Both the position numbers and the translations under genes were made by a program. Below are positions 36,904-46,163 of a DNA stretch of 64,000 nt, piece after piece. The notes under the pieces were generated by a model. The model saw only the letters and a program-made list of their open reading frames with translations, searched no databases and had not been told where the DNA came from. Source of the stretch: Pseudomonas sp. CROZ-RG-20F-R04-15 (lineage in GTDB: Bacteria > Pseudomonadota > Gammaproteobacteria > Pseudomonadales > Pseudomonadaceae); assembly GCF_022662375.1 (NCBI RefSeq), contig NZ_JAKNQL010000001.1, positions 806,001 through 870,000 on the forward strand, written 5' to 3'. The first letter of the stretch is position 1. Each line of letters starts with the position of its first letter.

Positions 36904-37185
36904 AGCAATCTCCGAAGATGAGAGGGATGGCTGAACCATCCCGGGCACAACCGACGATTTGAACGTCGGAAAACAGTGTCCGGGTAGAACCCGGCGCTCT
37001 AAAAACAGGCGCCAGTATCGCGATCGTTTATGACAGAGCAGTGGCACGATGATGGCAGGTTGATGACGATATCGATTCGCCCTGAACTATTGATCTAGAG
37101 CGCTGTCGGCCGATTGCGGGTGTGCAATGCCGCGCAATCGGCGATACTCGCCGGGCGCTGAAGTCCTGTTGTGGAGAGCTTGTTG

Positions 37186-38310
37186 ATGCCGTTGCAACGC
37201 CTGCAAAACCTGTCGCAAATCGCCTCGGCAAGCTGGGATGCACTGGTGCCTGAAAGCCAGCCGTTTTTACGCCACGCTTTTCTCAGCGCGCTGGAAGACA
37301 GCGGCAGCGTTGGCCCCCACAGTGGCTGGCAGCCGGAGCATTTGCTGCACATCGAGGACGATCGTCTGATCGCCGCGTTACCCAGTTACCGCAAGTGGCA
37401 TTCCTACGGTGAGTACGTGTTCGATCACGGCTGGGCCGACGCCTGCGCCCGCGCCGGCATCGATTACTACCCCAAGCTGTTGACCGCCGTGCCGTTCAGT
37501 CCGGTCAGCGGCCCACGCTTGCTGGCGGCCAATGTCGAAGACGGTTTCGAACTGCTCAAGAGCCTGCCCGGCTATCTGGAGATCGAAGGGCTTTCCAGCG
37601 CGCACATCAATTTCACCGACGCTTTTACCGACGCTGCGATGGCCGAACAGCCAGGCTGGCTGCAACGCATTGGCTGTCAGTATCACTGGCAGAATCGCGG
37701 TTACCGCGACTTTCAGGATTTCCTCGACGTGCTCAGTTCGCGCAAGCGTAAACAGATGCGCAAGGAACGCGAGCAAGTGGCGGGGCAGGGCTTTGAATTT
37801 GAGTGGCTGGAGGGGCGCGAACTGGACGAGGTGCAGTGGGATTTTGTCTACGCCTGTTACGCCAATACCTACGCGGTGCGCCGTCAGACCCCGTATCTGA
37901 CGCGGGAATTTTTCAGTCTGTTGGCCGAGCGCATGCCCGAAGCGATCCGCGTGGTACTGGCCAAACAGGGCTCACGGCCGGTGGCGATGGCGTTCAGCCT
38001 GGTCGGCGGCGACAGTTTCTATGGGCGTTACTGGGGATGTCTGGCGGAGTTTGATCGACTGCACTTCGAAACCTGTTTTTATCAGGGGATGGATTATGCG
38101 ATTGCCCAGGGTTTTCAGCGTTTCGACGCTGGCGCCCAGGGCGAGCACAAGCTGATTCGCGGGTTCGAACCGGTGATCACCCATTCATGGCATTACCTGC
38201 GGCATCCCGGTCTGAAAGCAGCGGTGAAGGATTTCCTGCAACAGGAACGTGCTGGCATCCTTGCCTACGCCGAGGAAGCGAAAACAGCGTTGCCCTACCG
38301 CCAGACATAA
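37186..38310 (+). CDS. FemAB/GNAT-like peptidogalactate-type N-acyltransferase (DUF482 family)
   Basis: A 374-residue protein. Two GNAT-like halves are visible, with SRKRKQMRKEREQVAGQGFE in the middle and FDRLHFETCFYQGMDYAIAQ plus FDAGAQGEHKLIRGFEPVIT in the second, as in the COG3146/DUF482 group related to FemAB peptidyltransferases. The acceptor is not known. The ATG at 37186 follows GGAGAGC; a GTG five codons upstream overlaps that site. The gene is divergent from the porin with a 282-base gap. Confidence 0.8.
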   Translation: MPLQRLQNLSQIASASWDALVPESQPFLRHAFLSALEDSGSVGPHSGWQPEHLLHIEDDRLIAALPSYRKWHSYGEYVFDHGWADACARAGIDYYPKLLTAVPFSPVSGPRLLAANVEDGFELLKSLPGYLEIEGLSSAHINFTDAFTDAAMAEQPGWLQRIGCQYHWQNRGYRDFQDFLDVLSSRKRKQMRKEREQVAGQGFEFEWLEGRELDEVQWDFVYACYANTYAVRRQTPYLTREFFSLLAERMPEAIRVVLAKQGSRPVAMAFSLVGGDSFYGRYWGCLAEFDRLHFETCFYQGMDYAIAQGFQRFDAGAQGEHKLIRGFEPVITHSWHYLRHPGLKAAVKDFLQQERAGILAYAEEAKTALPYRQT

Positions 38311-38313
38311 GTC

Positions 38314-38404
38314 CCTGTGGGAGCGAGCCTGCTCGCGAAGGCGTCGTGTCAGTCGACATATACGTTACTGACAGAATGTCTTCGCGAGCAGGCTCGCTCC
38401 CACA
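38314..38404. repeat. REP inverted pair
   Basis: Arms at about 38314-38340 and 38380-38404 carry the GAGCGAGCCTGCTCGC core. It lies between two converging genes, immediately after the FemAB-like stop codon. Confidence 0.93.
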
Positions 38405-38422
38405 AAGGGATTTCATACGCCC

Positions 38423-39118
38423 TCAGGTTTCTTCCTTGCCCAACCAGCGATAGATCCCGCCACCGACCACCGCACCAATCAAAGGCGCGACCCAGAACAT
38501 CCACAACTGTGCGATCGCCCAGCCGCCGACCATCAGCGCCGGCCCCGTGCTGCGGGCTGGATTCACCGAAGTGTTGGTGACCGGAATCGAGATCAGGTGA
38601 ATCAGGGTCAGACCCAGGCCGATAGCGATCGGGGCCAGTCCGGGAGGTGCGCGTTTATCGGTGGCGCCGAGGATGATGATCACAAACATTGCGGTCATCA
38701 CGAGCTCAGTGACAAACCCGGCCGCCATCGAATACTTGCCCGGCGAATGCTCGCCATAGCCGTTGGAGGCGAGGCCAGAGGCGATATCGAAGCCTTCCTT
38801 GCCACTGGCGATGTGGGCGATCAGCGCCGCCGCGATAATCGCGCCGAGCACTTGGGCAATGATGTAAGCGGGCAACTCTTTGGCCGGAAACCGACCGCCG
38901 ACGAACAAACCGACCGAGACGGCCGGGTTGAGGTGACATCCGCTGATGTGGCCAATGGCAAACGCCATGGTCAGCACCGTCAGACCAAACGCCAGGGCCA
39001 CCCCCAGCACCCCGATTCCCAGCGGTGAAGACGCGGCGATCACCGCGCTGCCGCAACCACCCAATACCAACCAGAACGTACCCAACAACTCAGTGACTGA
39101 ACGTTTGAACAGAGACAT
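38423..39118 (-). CDS. aqpZ: Aquaporin Z
   Basis: A 231-residue, six-helix water channel, the usual AqpZ length. The two half-helix NPA boxes are intact: HLNPAVSVG after helix 2 and [10 protein letters not shown] after helix 5. The selectivity residues expected for AqpZ (Phe near the start, Arg after the second NPA) are compatible. The ATG at 39118 begins [15 protein letters not shown]; an earlier extension of 43 codons is not aquaporin-like. A terminator and REP lie upstream and a REP pair downstream. Confidence 0.95.
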   Translation of the reverse strand: MSLFKRSVTELLGTFWLVLGGCGSAVIAASSPLGIGVLGVALAFGLTVLTMAFAIGHISGCHLNPAVSVGLFVGGRFPAKELPAYIIAQVLGAIIAAALIAHIASGKEGFDIASGLASNGYGEHSPGKYSMAAGFVTELVMTAMFVIIILGATDKRAPPGLAPIAIGLGLTLIHLISIPVTNTSVNPARSTGPALMVGGWAIAQLWMFWVAPLIGAVVGGGIYRWLGKEET

Positions 39119-39248
39119 GAGAGCGTCCTTGATAGCTTCGCTATCGAGACTGCATCGAGTTGTGCGTCCTTGCAGACTTACGACAGGTTCCGTTCCGGAA
39201 CCTTGGCTGAGTACAGCAGGCTTTTGGTGGATTTCCAGCGGCCACAAA

Positions 39249-39288
39249 AAAACCGCCAGCGCCCGTGGTTGGCGGGCTGTGGCGGTTT
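39249..39288 (-). terminator. Intrinsic terminator downstream of the ABC transporter gene
   Basis: AAAACCGCC...GGCGGTTTT forms the outer stem with an inner GCCC/GGGC stem. The A-run on the left gives a U-tract for minus-strand transcripts coming from the ABC gene; the right-hand T run makes it partly bidirectional. Confidence 0.8.
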
Positions 39289-39313
39289 TATCCAGTCGGG
39301 ACTGCGCACATCC

Positions 39314-39406
39314 CCTGTGGGAGCGAGCCTGCTCGCGAAAGCGGTGTATCAGTCAACATCAATGTGACTGACAGACCGCCTTCGCGAGCAGGCTCGCTCC
39401 CACAGG
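39314..39406. repeat. REP inverted pair
   Basis: Arms at about 39314-39340 and 39380-39406 carry the GAGCGAGCCTGCTCGC core, between the terminator and the stop of the ABC transporter gene. Confidence 0.93.
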
Positions 39407-39424
39407 TTTACGTCGGGCGAACTG

Positions 39425-41257
39425 TCAGTCGATGCCGACAAACCCCCCGGTCTGATGCGCCCACAGCCGTGCATACAACCCACGGTGAGCCAGCAATTCA
39501 GCATGGGTGCCGCTCTCGGCAATCTTGCCGTTCTCCAGCACCACCAGCCGATCCATCCGCGCAATGGTCGAGAGTCGGTGCGCAATCGCGATCACGGTTT
39601 TGCCCTGCATCAGGGTTTCCAGGCTTTCCTGAATCGCCGCTTCGACTTCCGAATCCAGTGCCGAGGTCGCTTCGTCCATGATCAGGATCGGCGCGTCCTT
39701 GAGCAGCACGCGCGCAATGGCGATGCGCTGGCGCTGGCCGCCGGACAGTTTCACCCCACGCTCACCGACATGCGCATCAAAGCCTGTGCGGCCCTCAGCG
39801 TCCGACAGCAGCGGAATGAACTCATCGGCGCGCGCCTTGTGCACCGCATCCCACAACTCGGCGTCGGTCGCATCCGGTTTGCCGTACAGCAAGTTGTCGC
39901 GGATCGAACGGTGCAGCAGCGAGGTGTCCTGGGTGATCATGCCGATGCGCGCACGCAGGCTTTCCTGGCCGACTTCGGCGATGTTCTGGCCGTCGATCAT
40001 AATCCGTCCGCCCTCGACGTCGTACAGGCGCAGCAACAGGTTGACCAGCGTCGATTTACCGGCGCCGGACGGCCCGATCAAGCCGATTTTTTCGCCCGGT
40101 TTGATGTTCAGGTTGAGGTCGCCGATGATCCCGCGCTTCTTGCCGTAGTGAAAATCCACGTGCTCGAAACGCACTTCGCCACGGGCCACTTCCAGCGGTT
40201 TGGCCTGCTCGTGATCGGTGACGCTGACCGGTTGCGAGATGGTCTGTAAACCGTCCTGGACCATGCCGATGTTTTCGAAAATGCCGGTGACCACCCACAT
40301 GATCCAGCCGGACATGTTGACGATGCGAATCACCAGACCGGTTGCGAGGGCAATCGCCCCTACAGTGATCAGCGATTGCGTCCACAGCCACAAGGCCAGG
40401 CCCGTGGTGCCGACGATCAGCAGGCCGTTCATGGTGGTAATGGCGATGTCCATGCTGGTCACAACGCGGCCCGCCAGTTGGGCTTTTTCGGTCTGCTCTT
40501 CGATTGCTTCGCGGGCGTACTGTTGCTCGTAATTGGTATGGGCGAACAGCTTCAGGGTGGCGATATTGGTGTAACCATCGACGATCCGCCCCATCAGTTT
40601 GGAGCGGGCATCGGAGGACACCACCGAGCGCTCCTTGACCCGCGGCACGAAGTAACAGAGCGCGCCAATGTAAGCGGCGATCCACGTCAGCAACGGAATC
40701 ATCAGGCGCCAGTCGGCCTCGGCAAAAAGCACCAGCGCGCTGATCGCGTAGATCAGCACATGCCACAACGCATCCACTGCTTGCACCGCAGAGTCACGTA
40801 GCGAGTTGCCCGTCTGCATGATGCGTTGGGCGATACGACCAGCGAAGTCATTCTGGAAAAAGTTAAGGCTCTGCTTGAGCACGTAGCTGTGGTTCTGCCA
40901 GCGAATCATGCTGGTCATGCTCGGGCTCAGGGTCTGGTGCACCAGCAGGTCGTGCAGGCCGACAAAGACCGGGCGCAAGATCAGCGCGACCACGGCCATC
41001 CAGGCCAATTCCAGGCCATGCTCCTGAAAGAAGTTCGGGTTCGGCGCGCCTTGGGCGAGGTCAATGATGCGACTGAGGTAGCTGAACAACGCCACTTCGA
41101 TCAAGGCGCCGAACAGTCCGACGGTGAGCAGGGCGGCAAAACTCGGCCAGACCTGCTTCAGGTAATAGGTGTAGAAGGGCAGCACGCGATCCGGCGGGGA
41201 TGCCGTGGGGGCGTCGCGGAACACGTCAATCAGTTGTTCGAAACGGCGATAGAGCAT
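39425..41257 (-). CDS. ABC exporter, fused membrane and ATPase domains (MsbA-like fold)
   Basis: A 610-residue half-transporter. Six membrane helices occupy about residues 30-320 (FAALLTVGLFGALIEVALF is the first). The ATPase follows, with Walker A GPSGAGKST, Q-loop in ARIGMITQDTSLL, signature LSGGQRQRIAIAR, Walker B ILIMDEATSALD and His-switch IAHRLSTI all intact. It belongs to the lipid A/multidrug exporter subfamily and probably works as a homodimer; substrate unknown. It is read in the same direction as ppiA, 88 bases downstream of it. Confidence 0.9.
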   Translation of the reverse strand: MLYRRFEQLIDVFRDAPTASPPDRVLPFYTYYLKQVWPSFAALLTVGLFGALIEVALFSYLSRIIDLAQGAPNPNFFQEHGLELAWMAVVALILRPVFVGLHDLLVHQTLSPSMTSMIRWQNHSYVLKQSLNFFQNDFAGRIAQRIMQTGNSLRDSAVQAVDALWHVLIYAISALVLFAEADWRLMIPLLTWIAAYIGALCYFVPRVKERSVVSSDARSKLMGRIVDGYTNIATLKLFAHTNYEQQYAREAIEEQTEKAQLAGRVVTSMDIAITTMNGLLIVGTTGLALWLWTQSLITVGAIALATGLVIRIVNMSGWIMWVVTGIFENIGMVQDGLQTISQPVSVTDHEQAKPLEVARGEVRFEHVDFHYGKKRGIIGDLNLNIKPGEKIGLIGPSGAGKSTLVNLLLRLYDVEGGRIMIDGQNIAEVGQESLRARIGMITQDTSLLHRSIRDNLLYGKPDATDAELWDAVHKARADEFIPLLSDAEGRTGFDAHVGERGVKLSGGQRQRIAIARVLLKDAPILIMDEATSALDSEVEAAIQESLETLMQGKTVIAIAHRLSTIARMDRLVVLENGKIAESGTHAELLAHRGLYARLWAHQTGGFVGID

Positions 41258-41345
41258 CAGATAACCGCCCGGAGTACGGGCTCTCCTTTTATCGGTGTGA
41301 GCGGCGTGAGGTTGAATTCACGCCGCTCGATACGCCCTGTACAGC

Positions 41346-41903
41346 TTAGTCGATGACTTTGGCCGACTTGATGAACACAGGGTCGGAAGGCACGTCTTTC
41401 ATGCCGCTTTTGGTGGTGGTTGGCGAGTTGACGATGATGTCGACAACGTCCATGCCTTTGACCACTTTGCCGAATACTGCGTAGCCGTCGCCCTGGTCGA
41501 GGAAGTCGTTGTCCTTGACGTTGATGAAGAACTGGCTGGTCGCCGAATCAGGTACGGAAGTGCGAGCCATGGACAAGGTGCCACGAACGTTAGCCAGACC
41601 GTTTTTGTGTTCGTTCTTGATTGGAGCCTTGGTTTCTTTTTGCTGCATTTGTTGAGTGAAGCCGCCGCCCTGGACCATAAAGCCCGGGATCACACGGTGG
41701 AAAATCGTGTTGTTGTAGAAACCGCTGTTGACGTAATCGAGAAAGTTCTTGGTACTGATCGGCGCCTTGACCGGGTCCAGTTCGATTTCGATCTGACCGT
41801 TGGTGGTGTCCAGCAGCACGTGCGGTGCCTTGGCTGGCGTGGCAGCCATCAGGTTGGCGGCAAACAGCACAGTACCAGCGGCGAGGGCGAGTTTTTTCAG
41901 CAT
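41346..41903 (-). CDS. ppiA: Periplasmic peptidyl-prolyl cis-trans isomerase (cyclophilin A)
   Basis: A 185-residue exported cyclophilin. The signal peptide is residues 1-21 ([20 protein letters not shown]). The cyclophilin core keeps the active-site pieces [17 protein letters not shown] (with Arg and Phe/Gln), [16 protein letters not shown] and [16 protein letters not shown]. It starts only four bases after the stop of the alpha/beta-hydrolase gene, so the two are probably cotranscribed, although no functional link is known. Confidence 0.93.
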   Translation of the reverse strand: MLKKLALAAGTVLFAANLMAATPAKAPHVLLDTTNGQIEIELDPVKAPISTKNFLDYVNSGFYNNTIFHRVIPGFMVQGGGFTQQMQQKETKAPIKNEHKNGLANVRGTLSMARTSVPDSATSQFFINVKDNDFLDQGDGYAVFGKVVKGMDVVDIIVNSPTTTKSGMKDVPSDPVFIKSAKVID

Positions 41904-41906
41904 GGG

Positions 41907-42710
41907 TCAGTGATCCTGAGATTGAATATCGGCTGCGGCGAGAAACTCCAGCAGCGTTTGGTTGAAGCGTTCGGGTTGATCGAGCGGGGTGGCGTGGCGT
42001 GAATCGGCGATCACCACCAGCCGCGCATTCGGCAGCAGTTTTACATAGGTTTCTTTCAGCGCGACGGGTGTGTAGTCACGGTCGGCGCTGATGACGAGCG
42101 TTGGACAGGACACTCGGGAAAGTCGTTCCTGAACCCCCCAGCCAACAATTGCGTCGAAGCTGGCGAGATAAGCACGTTTGTCGTTTTTTGCCCAGCGTTC
42201 GGCCATTTTCTGCCGCAGATCCGCCTGCTCCGGCTTGGGAAAAAGTTTGCCACCAAGGGCTTTGCCGATGGTCGCGAGGCTGAGCACACGCATCAGGATC
42301 CAGCGTTTGAACCACTGCCAATAATCGTCGCGGCTGCGTATTTTCACCTCGGGTGCGCTGTTGACGATGGTCAGGCTTTTAAGCAATTGCGGCTGATCGA
42401 CGCCGAACTGGAAGCCGATCATGCCGCCCATCGACAGCCCGACATAATGCACCGGGCCAAGGTTCAGATGCTCGATCAGGGCAAGCAGGTCGGCGCTGAA
42501 ACCGGCGATGCTGTAGCGCTCGCGCGGTTTGTCCGAGCGCCCGTGACCGCGAATATCCGGGACGATCACCCGGTAGTGCGCGGCCAGTGCCGGGATCTGC
42601 ATTTCCCAGTCCAGCGTGCTCGAACCGAGCCCGTGAACCAGCAGCAACGGCGTACCGTGGCCATATTCCTCGTAGTGCAGGTTGCAACCTTCGTGCTCGA
42701 ACCAGGCCAT
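41907..42710 (-). CDS. Alpha/beta-fold hydrolase
   Basis: A 267-residue hydrolase. The oxyanion-hole HG is in LLLVHGLGSSTLDW, the nucleophile Ser93 in GLSMGG, the acid in VISADRDYTP and the catalytic His in DSRHATPLDQ. The pattern is of the esterase/BioH/enol-lactonase type; substrate not predictable. It lies between a LysR regulator (15 bases upstream) and ppiA (three bases downstream) on the same strand, so the regulator may control it in cis or simply be cotranscribed. Confidence 0.88.
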   Translation of the reverse strand: MAWFEHEGCNLHYEEYGHGTPLLLVHGLGSSTLDWEMQIPALAAHYRVIVPDIRGHGRSDKPRERYSIAGFSADLLALIEHLNLGPVHYVGLSMGGMIGFQFGVDQPQLLKSLTIVNSAPEVKIRSRDDYWQWFKRWILMRVLSLATIGKALGGKLFPKPEQADLRQKMAERWAKNDKRAYLASFDAIVGWGVQERLSRVSCPTLVISADRDYTPVALKETYVKLLPNARLVVIADSRHATPLDQPERFNQTLLEFLAAADIQSQDH

Positions 42711-42724
42711 CGGTGAACTCCGTG

Positions 42725-43648
42725 TCAGGCTTGTTCAGGGGCGGCGAACGGTGCATCCAGCGGCAAGGTGTCGAAGGTGCGCAGCAATTCGATGAGGATT
42801 TGCGTGGCCGGGCCCAGGGGTTTGTCCTTGTTCGAGTACAGATAGAAGCTCGGGTTGCGACTGCCACCCTGATCCAACGGTAGCAGCTTGAGCGTACCTT
42901 CTTTCAACTCCCGTTCGATCATGTGCCGTGGCAGCCAGGCAAAACCGAGGCCGCTGCTGACGAACGTCGCCGCCGTGGCGAGGCTGCCGACGGTCCAGCG
43001 CTGCTCGGCGCCGAGCCAGCCAACGTCCCGTGGTTGCTGACGACCGGAGTCGCGGATCACCACCTGCATCTGGGTTTCCAGATCCTGAAAGCTCAGTTCG
43101 CGATTGAGCCGATGCAGCGGGTGGTCGGGATGGGCGACGGCGACAAACTCGACGTCGCTCAATTCCGCACCGAGGTAACCGGGAATGCTCAGGCCAGTGA
43201 TCGCCAGATCGGCCACGCCTTCGAGCAGCACTTCCTCGACACCCGACAACACTTCCTCACGCAGACGCACGCGGCAGCCGCGACTCTGCGGCATGAACGC
43301 GGTCAACGCGCGGACGATACGCGCACTCGGGTAAGCAGCGTCGACCACCAAACGGACTTCAGCTTCCCAGCCTTGCTCCATGTGGTGGGCAAGGTCTTCC
43401 AGTTGACTGGCTTGTTTTACCAGTTGCCGCGAACGGCGCAGCAATACGCCACCGGCTTCGGTGAGCACGGCTTTACGCCCGTCGATGCGCAGCAACGGCA
43501 CGCCGAGCTGGTCCTGCATGCGGGCGACGGTGTAACTCACCGACGATTGCGAACGGTGCAGGGCCTCGGCGGCCTGGGCGAATCCGCCGTGGTCGACCAC
43601 GGCCTGCAATGTTCGCCATTGATCAAGGGTCACGCGGGGCGCTTTCAT
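42725..43648 (-). CDS. LysR-family transcriptional regulator
   Basis: A 307-residue LysR protein. The HTH lies at about residues 6-63 (RVTLDQWRTLQAVVDHGGFA, then SQSSVSYTVARMQDQLGVPL). The effector-binding domain covers about 90-300. The ATG at 43648 follows AGGAG; a TTG one codon upstream is ignored. It is divergent from a small exported-protein gene and, beyond it, azoR. LysR genes beside azoR are known in Pseudomonas, so azoR could be its target, but the intervening gene and REP make this uncertain. Confidence 0.88.
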   Translation of the reverse strand: MKAPRVTLDQWRTLQAVVDHGGFAQAAEALHRSQSSVSYTVARMQDQLGVPLLRIDGRKAVLTEAGGVLLRRSRQLVKQASQLEDLAHHMEQGWEAEVRLVVDAAYPSARIVRALTAFMPQSRGCRVRLREEVLSGVEEVLLEGVADLAITGLSIPGYLGAELSDVEFVAVAHPDHPLHRLNRELSFQDLETQMQVVIRDSGRQQPRDVGWLGAEQRWTVGSLATAATFVSSGLGFAWLPRHMIERELKEGTLKLLPLDQGGSRNPSFYLYSNKDKPLGPATQILIELLRTFDTLPLDAPFAAPEQA

Positions 43649-43697
43649 CAATAGCTCCTCTTGTCCTAAGCTGGCCGTCCCTCATGGAGACTGCCGA

Positions 43698-44012
43698 ATG
43701 AAAAAATTCTGTTGTGTGCTGTTGGCGATGCTGCCGCTGACGGCTTTTGCTTATCCGATTGATGTGCAGAAAGATCTCAACGGCATGAAGATCGATTACG
43801 AGACCTTCGACACCGATAACGACATCGGCTCCATCCGGGTGGCTAACTACGGTGACGTCGATGCGGCCTGCAAAGCGGTTTTCCAGAATGGTCCGGAAGC
43901 ACCACGCACGCGCAACATCGATGTCCCGGCCGGCAAGCACAAGAACGCCACGGCCAAGTTCAATCGCTCGATTATCAAACTGCGCATCAAACTGAGCTGC
44001 ACTCCGAAATAA
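43698..44012 (+). CDS. Small exported protein of unknown function
   Basis: A 104-residue protein with a signal peptide (MKKFCCVLLAMLPLTAFA, cleavage expected before YPIDVQ). The mature part is about 86 residues, with two Cys (in AACKAVF and LSCTPK) that could form a disulfide, and a strand-rich pattern. Homologues are widespread in Pseudomonas and are sometimes misnamed '3-phosphoglycerate kinase'; no kinase motif is present. It is divergent from the LysR gene (49-base gap) and followed by a REP pair. Confidence 0.8.
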   Translation: MKKFCCVLLAMLPLTAFAYPIDVQKDLNGMKIDYETFDTDNDIGSIRVANYGDVDAACKAVFQNGPEAPRTRNIDVPAGKHKNATAKFNRSIIKLRIKLSCTPK

Positions 44013-44023
44013 CACTGTATTTA

Positions 44024-44117
44024 CCTGTGGGAGCGAGCCTGCTCGCGAAGGCGTAGCGTCAGTCGACACATTTTCTGACCGATATACCGCCTTCGCGAGC
44101 AGGCTCGCTCCCACAGG
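44024..44117. repeat. REP inverted pair
   Basis: Arms at about 44024-44050 and 44090-44117 with the GAGCGAGCCTGCTCGC core, between the small exported-protein gene and azoR. Confidence 0.93.
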
Positions 44118-44243
44118 GCACAAACTGCATCTAAACGAATTATTCGATACTTTGCAGCAATTATTTGCGCTTTTTCATCGATTCAACTCTGTTTAACCTT
44201 CACTCCATCGACCTACAACATTCTCGGATGGAGGCTACACACC

Positions 44244-44843
44244 ATGTCCCGCGTTCTGATCATCGAAAGCAGTGCCCGCCAGCAAGACTCGGTATCCCGT
44301 CAACTGACCCAGACCTTTATCAGTCAGTGGAAAGCGGCGCACCCGGCCGATCAGATCACCGTACGTGACCTCGCCGTGAACCCGGTGCCGCACCTGGATA
44401 GCAATCTGCTGGGCGGCTGGATGAAACCCGCCGAGCAACGCAACGCCAACGAGCAATCGTCGCTGGACCGTTCCAACGAATTGACCGATGAGTTGCTCGC
44501 CGCCGACGTACTGGTGATGGCCGCGCCGATGTACAACTTCGCAATCCCGAGCACCCTCAAAGCCTGGCTCGACCACGTGCTGCGTGCCGGCGTGACCTTC
44601 AAGTACACCGAAACCGGCCCGCAAGGCTTGCTCAGCGGCAAACGTGCCTACGTGCTGACCGCCCGTGGCGGCATTTACGCTGGAGGCCCGGCGGACCATC
44701 AGGAACCGTACCTGCGCCAGGTGATGGGTTTCATCGGCATCAACGACGTGACGTTCATTCACGCCGAAGGCATGAACCTGGGTGGCGACTTCCAGGAGAA
44801 GGGCCTGAATCAGGCCAACGCCAAGCTGTCCCAGGTTGCTTGA
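44244..44843 (+). CDS. azoR: FMN-dependent NADH-azoreductase / quinone reductase
   Basis: A 199-residue flavodoxin-like reductase, the usual AzoR length. The FMN phosphate-binding start is VLIIESSARQQDSVSRQL. The FMN-isoalloxazine segment is MAAPMYNFAIPSTLKAWLDH, and TARGGIYAGG closes the site. It reduces quinones and azo compounds with NADH as two-electron donors, probably as a homodimer in the cytoplasm. GGAGG precedes the ATG. It is followed by a strong terminator. Confidence 0.93.
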   Translation: MSRVLIIESSARQQDSVSRQLTQTFISQWKAAHPADQITVRDLAVNPVPHLDSNLLGGWMKPAEQRNANEQSSLDRSNELTDELLAADVLVMAAPMYNFAIPSTLKAWLDHVLRAGVTFKYTETGPQGLLSGKRAYVLTARGGIYAGGPADHQEPYLRQVMGFIGINDVTFIHAEGMNLGGDFQEKGLNQANAKLSQVA

Positions 44844-44951
44844 TATGTTAATCGCCAGATAATCGCCGATTGTTTAAGTGACCTGGCGCAACCCCTTCAA
44901 GGCTCTACGCGCATCGAACCTCCCTTTGCACTTGTTGCTCCTGAGTGCTGT

Positions 44952-44990
44952 AGCCCGATTGAACGCATTAGCGAGATCGGGCTTTTTTTT
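44952..44990 (+). terminator. Intrinsic terminator downstream of azoR
   Basis: AGCCCGAT pairs with ATCGGGCT, followed by an eight-base T run. It is 109 bases after the azoR stop. The stretch between also holds an inverted CGCCAG/CTGGCG pair (about 44854-44887), so this could equally be the 3' end of a small RNA. Confidence 0.85.
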
Positions 44991-45020
44991 GCCTGGGATT
45001 TGATGAACACCACAAGTCTC

Positions 45021-45113
45021 CTTGTGGGAGCGAGCCTGCTCGCGAAAGCGGTGTATCAGACAAGTATTTGCCGTCTGACACTCTGCCTTCGCGAGCAGGC
45101 TCGCTCCCACAGG
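45021..45113. repeat. REP inverted pair
   Basis: Arms at about 45021-45046 and 45086-45113 with the GAGCGAGCCTGCTCGC core, between the azoR terminator and the EamA permease start. It is on the 5' side of that permease. Confidence 0.92.
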
Positions 45114-45190
45114 GGGATTTTGTGTTTCTGGCTATTCGCAGTGAGATCAGAAAACCGCTATCGTCGCCGCCATTCGATTTCGAGGCGAGC

Positions 45191-46057
45191 ATGGGCTATC
45201 TACTTTTTGTCACGCTGATCCAGGCGTTTTCCTTCAGTCTGATCGGCGAATACCTGGCCGGCCACGTCGACAGTTACTTCGCGGTGCTGGTGCGTGTAGT
45301 GCTGGCCGGGCTGGTGTTTATCCCGCTGACCCGCTGGCGTTCGGTGGAACCTGCATTCATGCGCGGCATGCTAGTAATTGGCGCGCTGCAGTTTGGCGTA
45401 ACTTACGTCTGCCTGTACCTGAGTTTCCGCGTGCTGACGGTGCCGGAGGTGTTGCTGTTCACCATCCTCACGCCGCTGCACGTGACGCTGATCGAAGATG
45501 CGCTGAACCGTCGCTTCAATCCATGGGCACTGATCGCCGCGCTGGTCGCCGTAAGCGGGGCAGCCGTGATTCGCTTCGACAGCATCAGTCCTGACTTCCT
45601 CATGGGTTTCCTGCTGCTGCAACTGGCCAACTTCACCTACGCGGCAGGGCAGGTGATGTACAAGCATCTGGTGGCGAAACACCCGAGCGACCTGCCGCAT
45701 TACCGGCGTTTCGGCTTCTTTTACCTAGGGGCATTGGCGGTGGTGTTGCCGGCATTCCTGATGTTCGGCAAAGCCAACTTCCTCCCGGAAGCGCCGCTGC
45801 AGTGGGCCGTTTTGCTGTTCCTCGGCCTGGTCTCGACCGCGCTGGGTATGTACTGGTGGAACAAGGGTGCTTGCATGGTCAACGGCGGCACACTCGCGGT
45901 CATGAACAATCTGCATGTGCCGGTGGGGTTGCTGCTGAATTTGCTGATCTGGAATCAGCATGAGGAACTGGGGCGGTTGTTCCTTGGCGGGAGTGTCATC
46001 CTCGCTGCCGTATGGATCAGCCGACTGGGCATCCGCAAATCCCCAGCCACCGCATAA
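45191..46057 (+). CDS. EamA/DMT-family permease (carboxylate/amino acid/amine transporter type)
   Basis: A 288-residue permease with about ten membrane helices. The first half starts GYLLFVTLIQAFSFSLIGEY and the second contains FLLLQLANFTYAAGQVMYKH. The conserved WWNKGACMVNGGTLAVMNN and LLIWNQHEEL segments are typical of the YdcZ/CarAA-type subgroup often annotated as carboxylate/amino acid/amine transporters. The ATG at 45191 was chosen because upstream codons run into the REP element. Substrate unknown. Confidence 0.85.
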   Translation: MGYLLFVTLIQAFSFSLIGEYLAGHVDSYFAVLVRVVLAGLVFIPLTRWRSVEPAFMRGMLVIGALQFGVTYVCLYLSFRVLTVPEVLLFTILTPLHVTLIEDALNRRFNPWALIAALVAVSGAAVIRFDSISPDFLMGFLLLQLANFTYAAGQVMYKHLVAKHPSDLPHYRRFGFFYLGALAVVLPAFLMFGKANFLPEAPLQWAVLLFLGLVSTALGMYWWNKGACMVNGGTLAVMNNLHVPVGLLLNLLIWNQHEELGRLFLGGSVILAAVWISRLGIRKSPATA

Positions 46058-46059
46058 CC

Positions 46060-46150
46060 CCTGTGGGAGCGAGCCTGCTCGCGAAGGCGCTGGGTCAGAT
46101 AATTATGGTGCGACTGACACATAGCATTCGCGAGCAGGCTCGCTCCCACA
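46060..46150. repeat. REP inverted pair
   Basis: Arms at about 46060-46085 and 46126-46150 with the GAGCGAGCCTGCTCGC core, between two converging genes (EamA permease and mechanosensitive channel). Confidence 0.93.
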
Positions 46151-46163
46151 TTTGATCTTTGGG

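Noticed and set aside
38314..46150. CRISPR array from evenly repeated 20-30 base units
   Set aside because: The repeats are paired in opposite orientation, spaced kilobases apart and match REP elements; there are no cas genes.
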